A stretch of DNA of 64,000 nt, taken from a bacterium. Lineage in GTDB: Bacteria; Myxococcota_A; Bradymonadia; UBA7976; UBA1532. The stretch covers positions 62,001 through 126,000 of the forward strand of contig JAUHYW010000020.1 of assembly GCA_030426085.1 (NCBI GenBank), in the 5' to 3' direction. The translations under genes were made by a program, and so were the position numbers. Of the stretch, positions 51,069 through 60,985 are shown in pieces; positions within the stretch are counted from its first letter, which is position 1; every line of letters begins with the position of its first letter. The notes under the pieces were generated by a model, which saw only the letters and a list, made by a program, of their open reading frames with translations, was not told the DNA's origin and made no database searches.

Positions 51069-52801
51069 GGCGTCGCCTCCTCGGCGGTCGGGGTGGCGGG
51101 GGTTCGAATGGGCAGGTGTACCACGAAGCGGCTGCCCTCGCCCGGCCGGCTGCTCACGTCGATCCGCCCCCCGTGCTCTTCGACGATGCGCAGCACCTGG
51201 GCCAGCCCGAGCCCGGTGCCGTGCTCCTTGGTCGAGTAGAACGGGTCGAAGATGCGGTCGAGCGCCTCGGCCGGCATGCCGATCCCGCTGTCGCTGACGC
51301 TGACGCTGACGCCGTCGGCGGTGCGGGCGGCCGTCATGCGCACCGCGCCCCCCTCGGGCATGGCCTGGGTGGCGTTGTTGAGCAGGTTCCAGAACACCTG
51401 CTTGAGCTGGCGGGGGTCGGCCACGCAGGTCAGCGACGCGGGGGCTTCGAGCCGCACGTCGGGCACCGGGGTGTCGGGCTCGTCGTCCCCCGGGTGGTGC
51501 AGGTAGCCGAAGACCTGCACCAGCTCGTCGAGCAGCGCGGCGAGGTCGATCTCTTCGAGCTGCGGCGGGTTGGGCCGGGCGAACTGCAGGAAGTCGGTGA
51601 TCAGGGCGTTGAGCCGGTCGGTCTCCCGCAGCACGATGCCCATCAGCCGCTGCCCGATGGGGTCGAGGTCGGCGGTCTCGCCGAGCATCTGGATGCTGCC
51701 GCTCATGCTGGCGAGCGGGTTGCGGATCTCGTGGGCGATGCCGGCGGCCATCTTGCCGATGGCGGCGAACCGCTCGCTGCGCCGCAGGCCGGCCTCCATC
51801 TCCCGCAGGGGGGTCAGGTCCTGGAAGGCGAGGATCCAGCCCTGCCGCTCGCCGGCCCGGTCGAGCAGCGGCGAGCGGCTGTAGCCCAGGATCCGGCGGG
51901 CCCCGTCGGGGCGGGTGAACGGCGCCTCCCACCGCGGCGGCTGGTGCTCGGCGCCGGGCAGCCCGGGGAAGATCTCGTGCGCGTCGCGGTACAGCGCCGC
52001 CTCGGGCGGGATACCGGTGATGCGGGCGGCGGCGGGGTTGAAGAAGATGAGCTCGCCGTCGAGGGTGTAGCTCGCCAGCCCGCTCTGGATGCTGTCGATG
52101 ATCCGCTCGTTGAGCGCCCGGGCGGCCTCGAGGTCCCGGCTGGCGACCCGCAGCCGGCGGCCGGTGTCCCGCACCTGCTCGCTGAGGTAGCCGGCGAGCA
52201 GCGCCACGAGGAAGACGGCGCTGATGTTGCTCACCCCGCTGAGGAAGACGCCGAGCAGCCGATCGTCGCTGACCGGGCCCCCGGGCAGCCACCAGCCGAG
52301 CGCCTCCCGGGCGACCTGGAGCACGATGAGCGCGGTCGAGATCACCATCATGTACATCGCGCCCCGGCGGTAGAGCAGGATCGAGGCGTTGAGCACGGTG
52401 AGCGCGAAGAGGATGAGGAAGAGGCTCTCGGTGCCCCCGGTGACCGAGATGAGCACCGCCCCGATGACGAGGTCGATCGAGAGCTGGGCGTAGGCGAAGC
52501 GGGCGTAGCCGCTGCGCAGGCGGCTGAGCACCACCGCGTAGACGATCGTCAACGCGTAGGTGGTGATGATGACCCCGAGCAGCGTGAGCTGGATCGGGCT
52601 GGCGGCGAAGTCGGCCCCGATGATGCGGAAGACGAGGGTCGAGCCGAGCAGCAAGGTGATGATCACCACCCGGAAGAACATCAGCCATTGCAGCTTGGCG
52701 ACGATCTCGGGCGGCGGCTCGGGCGGCCGCCGGGCGCTCTGCACGGGCGCGGGGGCGGGCGCAAGGGCAGCTTCGGCGGCGGGCTCGGCGGCGTCGGTCA
52801 C
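51065..52801 (-). CDS. pilS: Sensor histidine kinase PilS
   Basis: 578 aa from GTG 52801. After a Pro/Ala-rich cytosolic leader come about six membrane segments (residues ~38-210), then a PAS domain (~235-340, IIDSIQSGLASYTLDGELIFFNPAA), a HisKA helix with the phospho-His in IAHEIRNPLASM, and HATPase with NLLNNATQAM, DSGIGM and GTGLGLAQVLRIVEEHGG. Partner of PilR; in the model organisms it senses PilA levels in the membrane. The gap to the pilC stop is 19 bp and it is coupled to pilR by overlap. Confidence 0.95.
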   Translation of the reverse strand: MTDAAEPAAEAALAPAPAPVQSARRPPEPPPEIVAKLQWLMFFRVVIITLLLGSTLVFRIIGADFAASPIQLTLLGVIITTYALTIVYAVVLSRLRSGYARFAYAQLSIDLVIGAVLISVTGGTESLFLILFALTVLNASILLYRRGAMYMMVISTALIVLQVAREALGWWLPGGPVSDDRLLGVFLSGVSNISAVFLVALLAGYLSEQVRDTGRRLRVASRDLEAARALNERIIDSIQSGLASYTLDGELIFFNPAAARITGIPPEAALYRDAHEIFPGLPGAEHQPPRWEAPFTRPDGARRILGYSRSPLLDRAGERQGWILAFQDLTPLREMEAGLRRSERFAAIGKMAAGIAHEIRNPLASMSGSIQMLGETADLDPIGQRLMGIVLRETDRLNALITDFLQFARPNPPQLEEIDLAALLDELVQVFGYLHHPGDDEPDTPVPDVRLEAPASLTCVADPRQLKQVFWNLLNNATQAMPEGGAVRMTAARTADGVSVSVSDSGIGMPAEALDRIFDPFYSTKEHGTGLGLAQVLRIVEEHGGRIDVSSRPGEGSRFVVHLPIRTPATPTAEEATP

Positions 52802-52820
52802 GGGGGGGCGGGTCGGACGC

Positions 52821-54029
52821 TCAGCCCTGCACGTTGCCGGCGACCGAGAAGATCGGCAGGTACATCGCGATGAGCACGGTGCCGACGATGCCGCCGATGA
52901 AGACCATCATGAGCGGCTCGAGCAGCTTGGTGAGGCTCTCGACGGCCACCTCGACCTCGTCCTCGTAGAAGTCGGCGATCTTCTGGAGCATCGTATCCAT
53001 CGCGCCCGTGCTCTCGCCGACCGCGATCATCTGCACCACCATCGAGGGGAACACGTTGGTCTTGGCCAGCGGGTCGGCCATGTTCGAACCCTCGGAGATC
53101 TTGTCCCGCACGAAGTAGATCGCCTTCTCGATGACCTTGTTGTTGGCCGCCTTGGCCACGATGTCGAGCGCGTCGAGGATAGGCACCCCCGACGCGATCA
53201 TCGTGCCCAGGGTGCGGGTGAACTTGGCCACCGCGACCTTGCGCAGCAGGCTGCCGATCACCGGGAACTTGAGCAGCACGGTGTCGAAGATCTCCCGCCC
53301 CCGCTCGGTGCTGATGGCCTGCTTGAAGGCGTAGAGGAACACGCCGATGCCGACGATGACCGCCCACCACCACTGCCCGAACCAGTTCGAGGCGTTGATG
53401 ACCACCTGGGTCAGCGTGGGCAGCTTGGCGTTGCCGAAGTCGGCGAACATCTTCTCGAAGGTGGGGATGACGAACTTGAGCAGGGCGAAGACCACGCCGC
53501 CGGCCACCACCAGGATGCCGACCGGGTAGGTCATCGCGCCCTTCACCTGGCGCACGAGCTTGACGTTCTTCTCGATGTAGGTCGCCAGCCGGTTGAGGAT
53601 GGTGTCGAGGATGCCGCCGATCTCACCGGCGGCCACCAGGTTGACGAAGAGGCTGTCGAACACGGTGGGGTGCTTGCGCAGCGAGTCGGCGAAGGTGGCC
53701 CCGCTCTCGACGCTCTCCTTGACGTCGGTGAGCACCTTCTTGAAGAACTTGTTCGGCTCCTGGCTGGACAGGATGTCGAGGCACTGCACCAGCGGCAGCC
53801 CGGCGTCGATCATCGTCGCGAACTGGCGCACGAAGACGACGAGCTCTTCGGCCCGCACCCGCCCCCCGAAGCCGGGCAGGCTGAGCGTCTTGCGCTTCTG
53901 GCGGACCTTGTCGGGCAGGATGTTGCGCTGCCGCAGCAGCAGGTGGGCGTCCTTCTCGGACTCGGCCTGGATCACACCCTTGCGGACCTCGCCGGCGCGC
54001 GTGCGACCTTCCCACACCCATTCGGCCAT
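52821..54029 (-). CDS. pilC: Type IV pilus inner-membrane platform protein PilC
   Basis: 402 aa, two T2SSF domains. Opening MAEWVWEGRTRAGEVRKGVIQAESEKDAHLLLRQRNI is typical. Membrane segments near residues 170-195, 215-235 and 375-395 (VFIGGIVGTVLIAMYLPIF). The signatures FVRQFATMIDAGLPLVQCLDIL and RTLGTMIASGVPILDALDI mark the two repeats. Links the PilB/PilT motors to the pilus base. GGGGGAGGAG precedes the ATG; it lies 134 bp after pilT. Confidence 0.96.
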   Translation of the reverse strand: MAEWVWEGRTRAGEVRKGVIQAESEKDAHLLLRQRNILPDKVRQKRKTLSLPGFGGRVRAEELVVFVRQFATMIDAGLPLVQCLDILSSQEPNKFFKKVLTDVKESVESGATFADSLRKHPTVFDSLFVNLVAAGEIGGILDTILNRLATYIEKNVKLVRQVKGAMTYPVGILVVAGGVVFALLKFVIPTFEKMFADFGNAKLPTLTQVVINASNWFGQWWWAVIVGIGVFLYAFKQAISTERGREIFDTVLLKFPVIGSLLRKVAVAKFTRTLGTMIASGVPILDALDIVAKAANNKVIEKAIYFVRDKISEGSNMADPLAKTNVFPSMVVQMIAVGESTGAMDTMLQKIADFYEDEVEVAVESLTKLLEPLMMVFIGGIVGTVLIAMYLPIFSVAGNVQG

Positions 54030-54163
54030 GCGCTCCTCCCCCGGTCCCCTGTGCTCTGCGGTGTGTGTCTCTCGGCGGGCAGACGCCCGATTCCGGGATG
54101 ATAGCTCGATCGGCGGGCTGCCGAAAGTCTCTGCGGCTCGGGCGGTTGCGCCCGTCCGTCGCC

Positions 54164-55246
<1,083 letters not shown>

Positions 55247-55292
55247 GGGGGGCTCCGCGGTTGGACGGGACGGGATGGGCCGGGGACGGCGC

Positions 55293-56990
55293 TCAGTCGG
55301 CCGCCGAGCAGCGCACGACCTCCTTGACGGTCGTGGTGCCCTCGGCGAGCTTGCCGAGCGCCGACTGGCGCAGGGTCTTCATGCCGAGGTTGATCGCCTC
55401 GCGCTTGAGCTCGACCGACGAGACCCCTTGCAGCACGAGGTCCTTGAGCTCGTCGGTCATCGGCATGATCTCGTACATCGCCACCCGGCCCTTCATGCCG
55501 GTGTCGTTGCAGGTGCGGCAGCCGGCGCCCTTCATCACGGTGCAGTTCTTGGCGTCCTCCGGCTTCATGCCGAGGTCGATGAGCTGCTGCACGCTGACGT
55601 CGGGGTCGGGCTCCTTGCAGTCCTTGCAGATGCGGCGGGCGAGGCGCTGGGCGAGGATCGCGTTGACCGAGGCGGTGACCAGGAACGGCTCGACGCCCAT
55701 GTTCAGCAGCCGGTGCACCGTCGACGGGGCGTCGTTGGTGTGCAGCGTCGAGAGCACGAGGTGACCGGTGAGCGCCGCCTTGACCGCGATCTCGGCGGTC
55801 TCGAAGTCCCGGATCTCGCCGACCATGATGATGTCGGGGTCCTGCCGCAGAAACGAGCGCAGCGCCGCGGCGAAGTTGAGCCCGATCGAGTCGTTCATCT
55901 GGCACTGGTTGATGCCGGCGAGGTTGAACTCGACCGGATCCTCGGCGGTGGAGATGTTCTCGGTGGACTTGTTGAGGTCCGCGAGCGCCGAGTAGAGCGT
56001 CGTCGTCTTGCCCGATCCGGTGGGCCCGGTGACGAGCACCATGCCGTAGGGCTTGTAGATCGCGTCCTTGAAGACATCGATCTGGGCCGTCTCGAAGCCG
56101 AGCTTGGTCATGTCGAGCTGGAGGTTGCCCTTGTCGAGCAGCCGCATGACGATCTTCTCGCCGAACAGCGTGGGCAGCACCGAGACCCGGAAGTCCATCT
56201 CCCGCCCGCCGGCGATCCGGATCTTGATCCGGCCGTCCTGGGGCAGCCGCCGCTCGGCGATGTCGAGGCTCGACATGATCTTGATGCGGCTGGTGATCGC
56301 GTTCTTGAGCTTCAGCGGCGGGTTCATGATCTCGTAGAGCACGCCGTCGATGCGGTAGCGGACCCGGAACTCCTTCTCGTAGGGCTCGATGTGGATGTCC
56401 GAGGCGTCCTTCTTGATCGCGTCGACGAGGATGAGGTTGACCAGCCGCACGACCGGCGCCTCTTCGCTCGAGCGCTCGAGGTCGACGAGGTTCTCCTCCT
56501 TCTCGGCCTCGACGACGTCGACGTCGGCCTCCTGGAAGTCCTCGAGGATCTCTTCGTACTTGGCCGACTGGTCGTAATACCGCTCGACGGCGTTGCGGAT
56601 GGCCTCCTCGCTGGCGACCACCACCTCGATGTTGTAGCCGGTGTTGAACTTGACCTCGTCCTGGGCGGTGAGGTTCGACGGGTCGCTCATCGCCAGGATC
56701 AGGGTCGAGCCGGCCCGGTTGATCGGCAGGAGCTGGTGCTTCTGGGCCAGCTCGCGGGGGATGAGCTTGAGCACCTCGTCGTCGATCTCGAACTCGTCGA
56801 GGTTGATCGACGGCACCCGGTAGTAGCGGCTCATGAACTGGGTCAGGTCGCGCTCGCCGACCATGCCCAGCTTGGTGAGGGTGTACGCCAGCCGGTCGCC
56901 CGTCTTGCGCTGCTCGGTCTGAGCCTGCTTGAGCTGGGTGAGGTTGATGAGGTTCTCCCGAACCAGCAGTTCGCCGAGTCGATCCGCCAT
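55293..56990 (-). CDS. pilB: Type IV pilus extension ATPase PilB
   Basis: 565 aa. N-terminal MshEN/T2SSE_N-type domain (~1-150), then the ATPase core with Walker A GPTGSGKTTTLYSAL, Asp box ISTAEDPVEFNLAGINQCQMN and Walker B IIMVGEIRDFETA. A zinc-binding tetracysteine element (CKDCKEP ... CRTCNDTG) is as expected for PilB and GspE. GAGAGGA precedes the ATG. Assembles pilin into the fibre. First gene of the pil run; 91 bp upstream ends aroE. Confidence 0.96.
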   Translation of the reverse strand: MADRLGELLVRENLINLTQLKQAQTEQRKTGDRLAYTLTKLGMVGERDLTQFMSRYYRVPSINLDEFEIDDEVLKLIPRELAQKHQLLPINRAGSTLILAMSDPSNLTAQDEVKFNTGYNIEVVVASEEAIRNAVERYYDQSAKYEEILEDFQEADVDVVEAEKEENLVDLERSSEEAPVVRLVNLILVDAIKKDASDIHIEPYEKEFRVRYRIDGVLYEIMNPPLKLKNAITSRIKIMSSLDIAERRLPQDGRIKIRIAGGREMDFRVSVLPTLFGEKIVMRLLDKGNLQLDMTKLGFETAQIDVFKDAIYKPYGMVLVTGPTGSGKTTTLYSALADLNKSTENISTAEDPVEFNLAGINQCQMNDSIGLNFAAALRSFLRQDPDIIMVGEIRDFETAEIAVKAALTGHLVLSTLHTNDAPSTVHRLLNMGVEPFLVTASVNAILAQRLARRICKDCKEPDPDVSVQQLIDLGMKPEDAKNCTVMKGAGCRTCNDTGMKGRVAMYEIMPMTDELKDLVLQGVSSVELKREAINLGMKTLRQSALGKLAEGTTTVKEVVRCSAAD

Positions 56991-57081
56991 GCGTCCTCTC
57001 AGGTGCTCTCGCCGCCACCGGTCGGCGTTCGGGCGCCGGGGGCCGGCGCGGCTCCATTGAACTGTACGCCTCGCCGGGGTG

Positions 57082-57900
57082 TCAATCCGCCGCGTCCGCT
57101 GCCATCCCGAGGGCGTCGAGGACCGGCTGGATCGGGGGCCGCACGCCGGTCCATCGCTCGAACGCGACGACGCCCTGCCACGCCAGCATGCTCAACCCGT
57201 CGACGAAGGGGCGCCGCCCGCCGACCGCCGCCCGCAGCGGATCGGCCCGGTGGCCGTAGTCCAATCCGTGGATCCGGGCGTCGGCGGCCAGCGCCTCGAA
57301 GGGCAGGCCGAGCGCGGCGGCGGCCCCGTCGGGCAGGCTGTCGACGAGCAGGCCGGCGCCCGCCATTCGAGCGGCGGCGTCGGCGAGCGGCCCCGGGCGC
57401 AGCCGGGGCGAGCCGAACGCGGCGCACAGGCGGCGGGCGCGGGCCTCGGTGCGGTTGAGCACGTCCACGCGGGGGCAGCCGATGTCGAGCAGGGCCCAGA
57501 CCACCGCCCGGGCCGATCCGCCGGCGCCGAGCACGACGGCCCGGGGCGGCGCGCTGACGGTGGCCGGGTGCAGCGCCGCCCGGAAGCCGGGGCCGTCGGT
57601 GTTGTCCCCGAGCAGCTCGGCGCCGAAGACGAGGGTGTTGACCACGCCGATGGCCCGCGCGGCGGGGGTGAGCCGGTCGGCGCAGGCGGCGGCTTCGGCT
57701 TTGTGGGGCGCGGTGATGTTGACGCCGGCGAGCCCTGCGCCCCGCAGCCGGGCGACGGCGGCGGCGACGCCCCCGGGGGGCACGTCGATCAGATCGTAGT
57801 CGACCGCGATCCCGCAGGCGGCCCCGGCGGCGCGGTGCAGCGCGGGCGAGAGGCTGTGGGCGACGGGGTGCCCGATGAGCGCGGCCCGCAGCCGGCTCAC
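57082..57900 (-). CDS. aroE: Shikimate dehydrogenase
   Basis: 272 aa from GTG 57900, overlapping the ribF stop (GTGA). Reduces 3-dehydroshikimate with NADPH in aromatic amino-acid synthesis. Substrate site VAHSLSPALH, catalytic Lys in NITAPHK, NTDGPGF with the catalytic Asp, nucleotide loop GAGGSARAV and NRTEARA that selects NADP. The final helix GWQ-equivalent reads MLAWQGVVAFERW. Cytosolic housekeeping gene. Confidence 0.94.
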   Translation of the reverse strand: MSRLRAALIGHPVAHSLSPALHRAAGAACGIAVDYDLIDVPPGGVAAAVARLRGAGLAGVNITAPHKAEAAACADRLTPAARAIGVVNTLVFGAELLGDNTDGPGFRAALHPATVSAPPRAVVLGAGGSARAVVWALLDIGCPRVDVLNRTEARARRLCAAFGSPRLRPGPLADAAARMAGAGLLVDSLPDGAAAALGLPFEALAADARIHGLDYGHRADPLRAAVGGRRPFVDGLSMLAWQGVVAFERWTGVRPPIQPVLDALGMAADAAD

Positions 57901-58859
57901 CGGGCGAGCGGCGGCAGCGCGTCGGGCGGCGGCGCGTCGGCGATCAGGGCCCGGGCCCGGCGCACGTCGGCGTCGATCGCCGCGGAGAGCGCCGACAGAT
58001 CGGCGTACTTCTCCTCGCCCCGCAGCCGCTCGACCAGCCACAGCCGGCAGCGCAGGCCGTAGAGATCGAGCCCCGGGGCGTCGATGACGTGGGCCTCGAT
58101 GGTGCGGGGGGCGCCGTCGCCGAAGGTGGGGTTGTGCCCGACGCTGATCGCGGCCGGCCGCAGCCCCTCGCCCCAGTCGAGCCAGCCGGCGTAGATCCCG
58201 GTGGCCGGGCGCAGCTCGGCGTCGCTGTCGAGGTTGGCCGTGGGGAAGCCCAGATCGCGGCCCCGCTGGTGGCCCCGCACGATGACCCCGCCGACGTGGA
58301 ACGGGCGCCCGAGCTGGGCCGCCGCCGCCCGCATCCGCCCGGCGGCGATGTCGGCCCGGATGCGGCTGGACGAGGCGACGTGCTCCCCGTCGGGGGTCTG
58401 GGGCGAGATGACGTCCACCGCGAAGCCCGCCCGGTCGCCGAGGTCGCGCAGCGTCTCGACGTCGCCGGCCCGCCTCGCGCCGAAGCGGAAGTCGTAGCCC
58501 ACGACGACGTGCTGCGCGGCGAGCCCCTGCACGAGCACCCGGGCGGCGAAGTCTTCGGGCGACAGCGCGGCGAACGCCCGGCCGAATCGCTGGGCGAGCA
58601 CCACCTCGATGCCGACGGCGGCGAGCAGCGCGTACTTGTCGGCCTCGGTGGTGATGAGCGGCGGGGCCTTGGCCGGGGCGAGCACCCGCACCGGGTGGGG
58701 GTCGAAGGTCAGCACCGCCGGGGCGGCCCCGGCCCCCTCCGCCCGGCGGATCGCCCGGTCGAGCAGCGCCCGGTGGCCGAGGTGCACCCCGTCGAAGTTG
58801 CCGATGGCCACCGCGGTGGCCCGCTCGTCGACGTTCTCGAAGTGGGAGTAGCGCCGCAT
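57897..58859 (-). CDS. ribF: Bifunctional riboflavin kinase/FAD synthetase
   Basis: 320 aa. N-terminal adenylyltransferase with GNFDGVHLGHRALL and ISPQTPDGEHVASSSRIR; C-terminal riboflavin kinase with GRDLGFPTANL, GIYAGWL, HNPTFGDGAPRTIEAHVID and RLRGEEKYADLSAL. Converts riboflavin to FMN and FAD. Typical length. Coupled to aroE by a 4-bp overlap and divergent from the small beta-barrel gene. Confidence 0.96.
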   Translation of the reverse strand: MRRYSHFENVDERATAVAIGNFDGVHLGHRALLDRAIRRAEGAGAAPAVLTFDPHPVRVLAPAKAPPLITTEADKYALLAAVGIEVVLAQRFGRAFAALSPEDFAARVLVQGLAAQHVVVGYDFRFGARRAGDVETLRDLGDRAGFAVDVISPQTPDGEHVASSSRIRADIAAGRMRAAAAQLGRPFHVGGVIVRGHQRGRDLGFPTANLDSDAELRPATGIYAGWLDWGEGLRPAAISVGHNPTFGDGAPRTIEAHVIDAPGLDLYGLRCRLWLVERLRGEEKYADLSALSAAIDADVRRARALIADAPPPDALPPLAR

Positions 58860-58933
58860 CGTGCCCTGATAGGCCAGACCGGACCCGCTGTCAACGCGGG
58901 CCCGGGGCGCGAGGGGCCGGGCCGACGTTTCTC

Positions 58934-58961
58934 TTTACTCCGCCGGCCGTCGGGGTATGGT
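58934..58961 (+). promoter_or_regulatory. Possible sigma-70-type promoter for the small beta-barrel gene
   Basis: TTTACT (58934-58939) and TATGGT (58956-58961), 16 bp apart. Four of six consensus bases each. The start codon at 59010 would be about 40 bases from the predicted transcript start. Consistent but not compelling. Confidence 0.35.
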
Positions 58962-59009
58962 CGGCGGGCTGCCTTCCAAGCCCTGCCGCTCGACGACCGG
59001 AGTCCCGCG

Positions 59010-59612
59010 ATGCGCATCACCCGCCTGCTGCCCGCCCTCGCCCTGCCGACCCTCGCCCTGCTGCTCGCCGCCGCCCCCGCGCTCGCCGAGGGCAACCGCG
59101 CCCCGGCCGAGGTCGACGGCAAGAAGGGCGTGGGCTACGCCCGCTCGATCGGCGGCACCTCGGGGCTGGCGTTCAACTACGGGCTGACCGCGCACCTGCT
59201 CGCCGAGGGCCTGCTCGGTATCCGCTACGTGGCCTACGAGAGCGAAGAGGTCGACCCCGAGTTCTGGCTCGATCTGGGGGTCGGGGCCCACTTCCAGATC
59301 CTGCAAGCCGAGCAGGCGGCGTTCTCGGCCGGGGGCCGGGTGAACGTGATGACCGGCCCGGCCGGCGAGGACAGCGACGGCGCGCCGGTCGACGTCACCC
59401 AGTTCGGGGTCGACATCCCCCTGCGGGTGTGGTGGTGGCCCGGCGAGCACATCTCGCTGCACGTCGAGACCGGCATCGCGTTCATGTTCGGGCCCGACGA
59501 CGGCGTGGTCACCTCCGACGGGCGCCTGGTGCCCAAGGGCATGGTCATCGCGATCTTCGACAACTTCGGCACCGACCTCTTCGGCCACATCGGACTCACC
59601 TTCTGGTGGTAG
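59010..59612 (+). CDS. Small outer-membrane beta-barrel protein
   Basis: 200 aa from ATG 59010. Signal peptide (ALALPTLALLLAAAPALA, cut after ALA). The mature part is beta-rich with alternating hydrophobic strands (SGLAFNYGLTAHLLAEGLLGIRYVAYE, LGVGAHFQILQ, QFGVDIPLRVWWWPG) and ends with GHIGLTFWW, a C-terminal aromatic strand typical of outer-membrane insertion. No family recognised beyond an 8-strand-like barrel. Lies between ribF and the second major-type pilin. Confidence 0.7.
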   Translation: MRITRLLPALALPTLALLLAAAPALAEGNRAPAEVDGKKGVGYARSIGGTSGLAFNYGLTAHLLAEGLLGIRYVAYESEEVDPEFWLDLGVGAHFQILQAEQAAFSAGGRVNVMTGPAGEDSDGAPVDVTQFGVDIPLRVWWWPGEHISLHVETGIAFMFGPDDGVVTSDGRLVPKGMVIAIFDNFGTDLFGHIGLTFWW

Positions 59613-59784
59613 ACTGTCCGAGTCTGGCCCGCACGGGGCTGCACGCTTCTGCTGTTGATTGATTTTTCCACCGTGACGATAATCGGCACCGGTATGAAAA
59701 CTCTGCACAGCAGATCGCGGCGGCCGCGAATGCCCGCGACGCGGCGCCGGGGTCCGCGGGGAACTTCACCGATGGTCCCCCCCG

Positions 59785-59800
59785 TGGTACGACTCGTGCA
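59785..59800 (+). promoter_or_regulatory. Sigma-54 (-24/-12) promoter before PilA2
   Basis: TGGTACGACTCGTGCA: -24 box TGGTACG (one mismatch to TGGCACG), 4-nt spacer, -12 box GTGCA (one mismatch to TTGCA), GG-N10-GC spacing exact. About 60 bp before the ATG at 59861. Suggests joint control with the minor pilin by PilR. Confidence 0.65.
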
Positions 59801-59860
59801 GACCGAGGTGGGGGACGCGGCGCGACCGACGCGCCGGTGAGAACGAAGAGGGGAGGAGCA

Positions 59861-60412
59861 ATGCGAAAGCGCAGCATGCGCGGCTTCACGCTCATCGAGA
59901 TGATGATCGTGGTGGCGATCCTGGGCATCCTCGCGGCGATCGCGATCCCCGCGTTCGTCAAGTATGTCCGTCGCTCGAAGACGACCGAAGCGGTCATGAA
60001 CCTGCGCAAGCTGTTCGACGGCAGCGTGGCGTACTACGAGCGCGACTTCAGCAACCGGTTCGGCGAGACGATCGTCTCGCAGTTCCCCGGCGTGGGCGAC
60101 GGGGTCGACCCGACCCCGGGCAACAACCCCTGCTGCGGTCAGACCGGTGACAAGTGCGACCCGCGCAACAACCCCGACGCGTGGGACCACCCGGTGTGGC
60201 AGGCGCTGAACTTCGGCGTCGACGACCCGCACTATTACTGGTATCACTACAGCGCGCAGGGCATCGGCGCCGAGTCGAACTTCACCGCGCGGGGCATGGG
60301 CAACCTCAACTGCAATCAGGCCTGGTCGACCTTCGAACGGGTCGGCGGGGTGACCGAAGACGGCCGGGTCATGGGTGGCGCCGGCATCTTCAGCGTGCGC
60401 GAGCTCGAGTAG
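59861..60412 (+). CDS. pilA: Type IV major pilin-like protein (PilA2)
   Basis: 183 aa from ATG 59861, with GGGGAGGAG just upstream; an earlier in-frame ATG at 59837 has none. Prepilin leader MRKRSMRG cut before [24 protein letters not shown], with Glu at +5 and Pro at +22. Body with [29 protein letters not shown] and the ending [12 protein letters not shown] parallels PilA1 at 48.2-48.8 kb. It has extra Cys ([12 protein letters not shown]), which could make a disulphide loop not present in PilA1. It lies on the other side of, and opposite in direction to, the pil block. Followed 22 bp later by a receiver-like gene. Confidence 0.92.
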   Translation: MRKRSMRGFTLIEMMIVVAILGILAAIAIPAFVKYVRRSKTTEAVMNLRKLFDGSVAYYERDFSNRFGETIVSQFPGVGDGVDPTPGNNPCCGQTGDKCDPRNNPDAWDHPVWQALNFGVDDPHYYWYHYSAQGIGAESNFTARGMGNLNCNQAWSTFERVGGVTEDGRVMGGAGIFSVRELE

Positions 60413-60434
60413 GAGCCGCGCGCCGAGGAGCGTG

Positions 60435-60860
60435 ATGTTCACCGCGCCCACGACGTGGCTCGTCGGAGAAGAGGCCCGCCTCGCCCCGCTCGCCCGAGCG
60501 CTGGAGCGACACGGCGGCCGGGTGGAGCGCATCGGCGCCGACGAGGTCTCCACGGTGCTCGAGAAGGTCCGCGCCGGCGCGCTGACCCTGCTGCCCAACC
60601 TCATCGTCCTGTCCCGCGAGGTCGCCGAGCCCGGCGGCGGCGCGCCCCTCGACACCCTCGCGACCCGCGCCCCGTGGCGGCTGGTGCCGCTCATCATCGT
60701 GTCGGGCGAGGACGATCCCGACGCCTGCCGCCGGGCCTACGCCGCCGGCGCCTCGAGCTGGACCGTGCTGCCCGAAGAGGGCGGCGACGAGGTGGCCGAG
60801 GCCTTCGCCCGCTACTGGCTCGAGACGGCGATGCTGCCCTCCCCCGTCCTGCCCGGCTGA
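60435..60860 (+). CDS. Degenerate response-regulator receiver (pseudo-receiver)
   Basis: 141 aa from ATG 60435; GAGGAG lies 4 nt upstream. It follows the single-domain receiver layout (LLPNLIVLSREV, VPLIIVSGEDDPDACRRAYAAGASSWTVLPEE, then a long helix AFARYWLET as in Rcp-type regulators). The phosphoacceptor position reads Ser (IVLSREV) and the conserved Lys is replaced (SSWTVL), so phosphorylation is unlikely. No output domain. It is directly downstream of PilA2 and could be co-transcribed. Role unknown; possibly a protein-binding regulator of pilus function. Confidence 0.68.
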   Translation: MFTAPTTWLVGEEARLAPLARALERHGGRVERIGADEVSTVLEKVRAGALTLLPNLIVLSREVAEPGGGAPLDTLATRAPWRLVPLIIVSGEDDPDACRRAYAAGASSWTVLPEEGGDEVAEAFARYWLETAMLPSPVLPG

Positions 60861-60880
60861 CCGCCGTCCGGCCATCCGAA

Positions 60881-60896
60881 TGGCGCCCGGCTTGCC
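60881..60896 (+). promoter_or_regulatory. Possible sigma-54-type promoter before the propeller lipoprotein
   Basis: TGGCGCCCGGCTTGCC: -24 box TGGCGCC (five of seven) and -12 box TTGCC (four of five) with exact GG-N10-GC spacing. About 90 bp before the GTG at 60986. In such GC-rich DNA a chance match is possible. Confidence 0.35.
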
Positions 60897-60985
60897 TCCG
60901 GTGGATGCTTTGCATTACCTGATCGGCAGAGCGGCCCGCCGTCCGACGCGCGGCCGCCCGCCCGCTCGCCGAGGAGTGACGCCGC

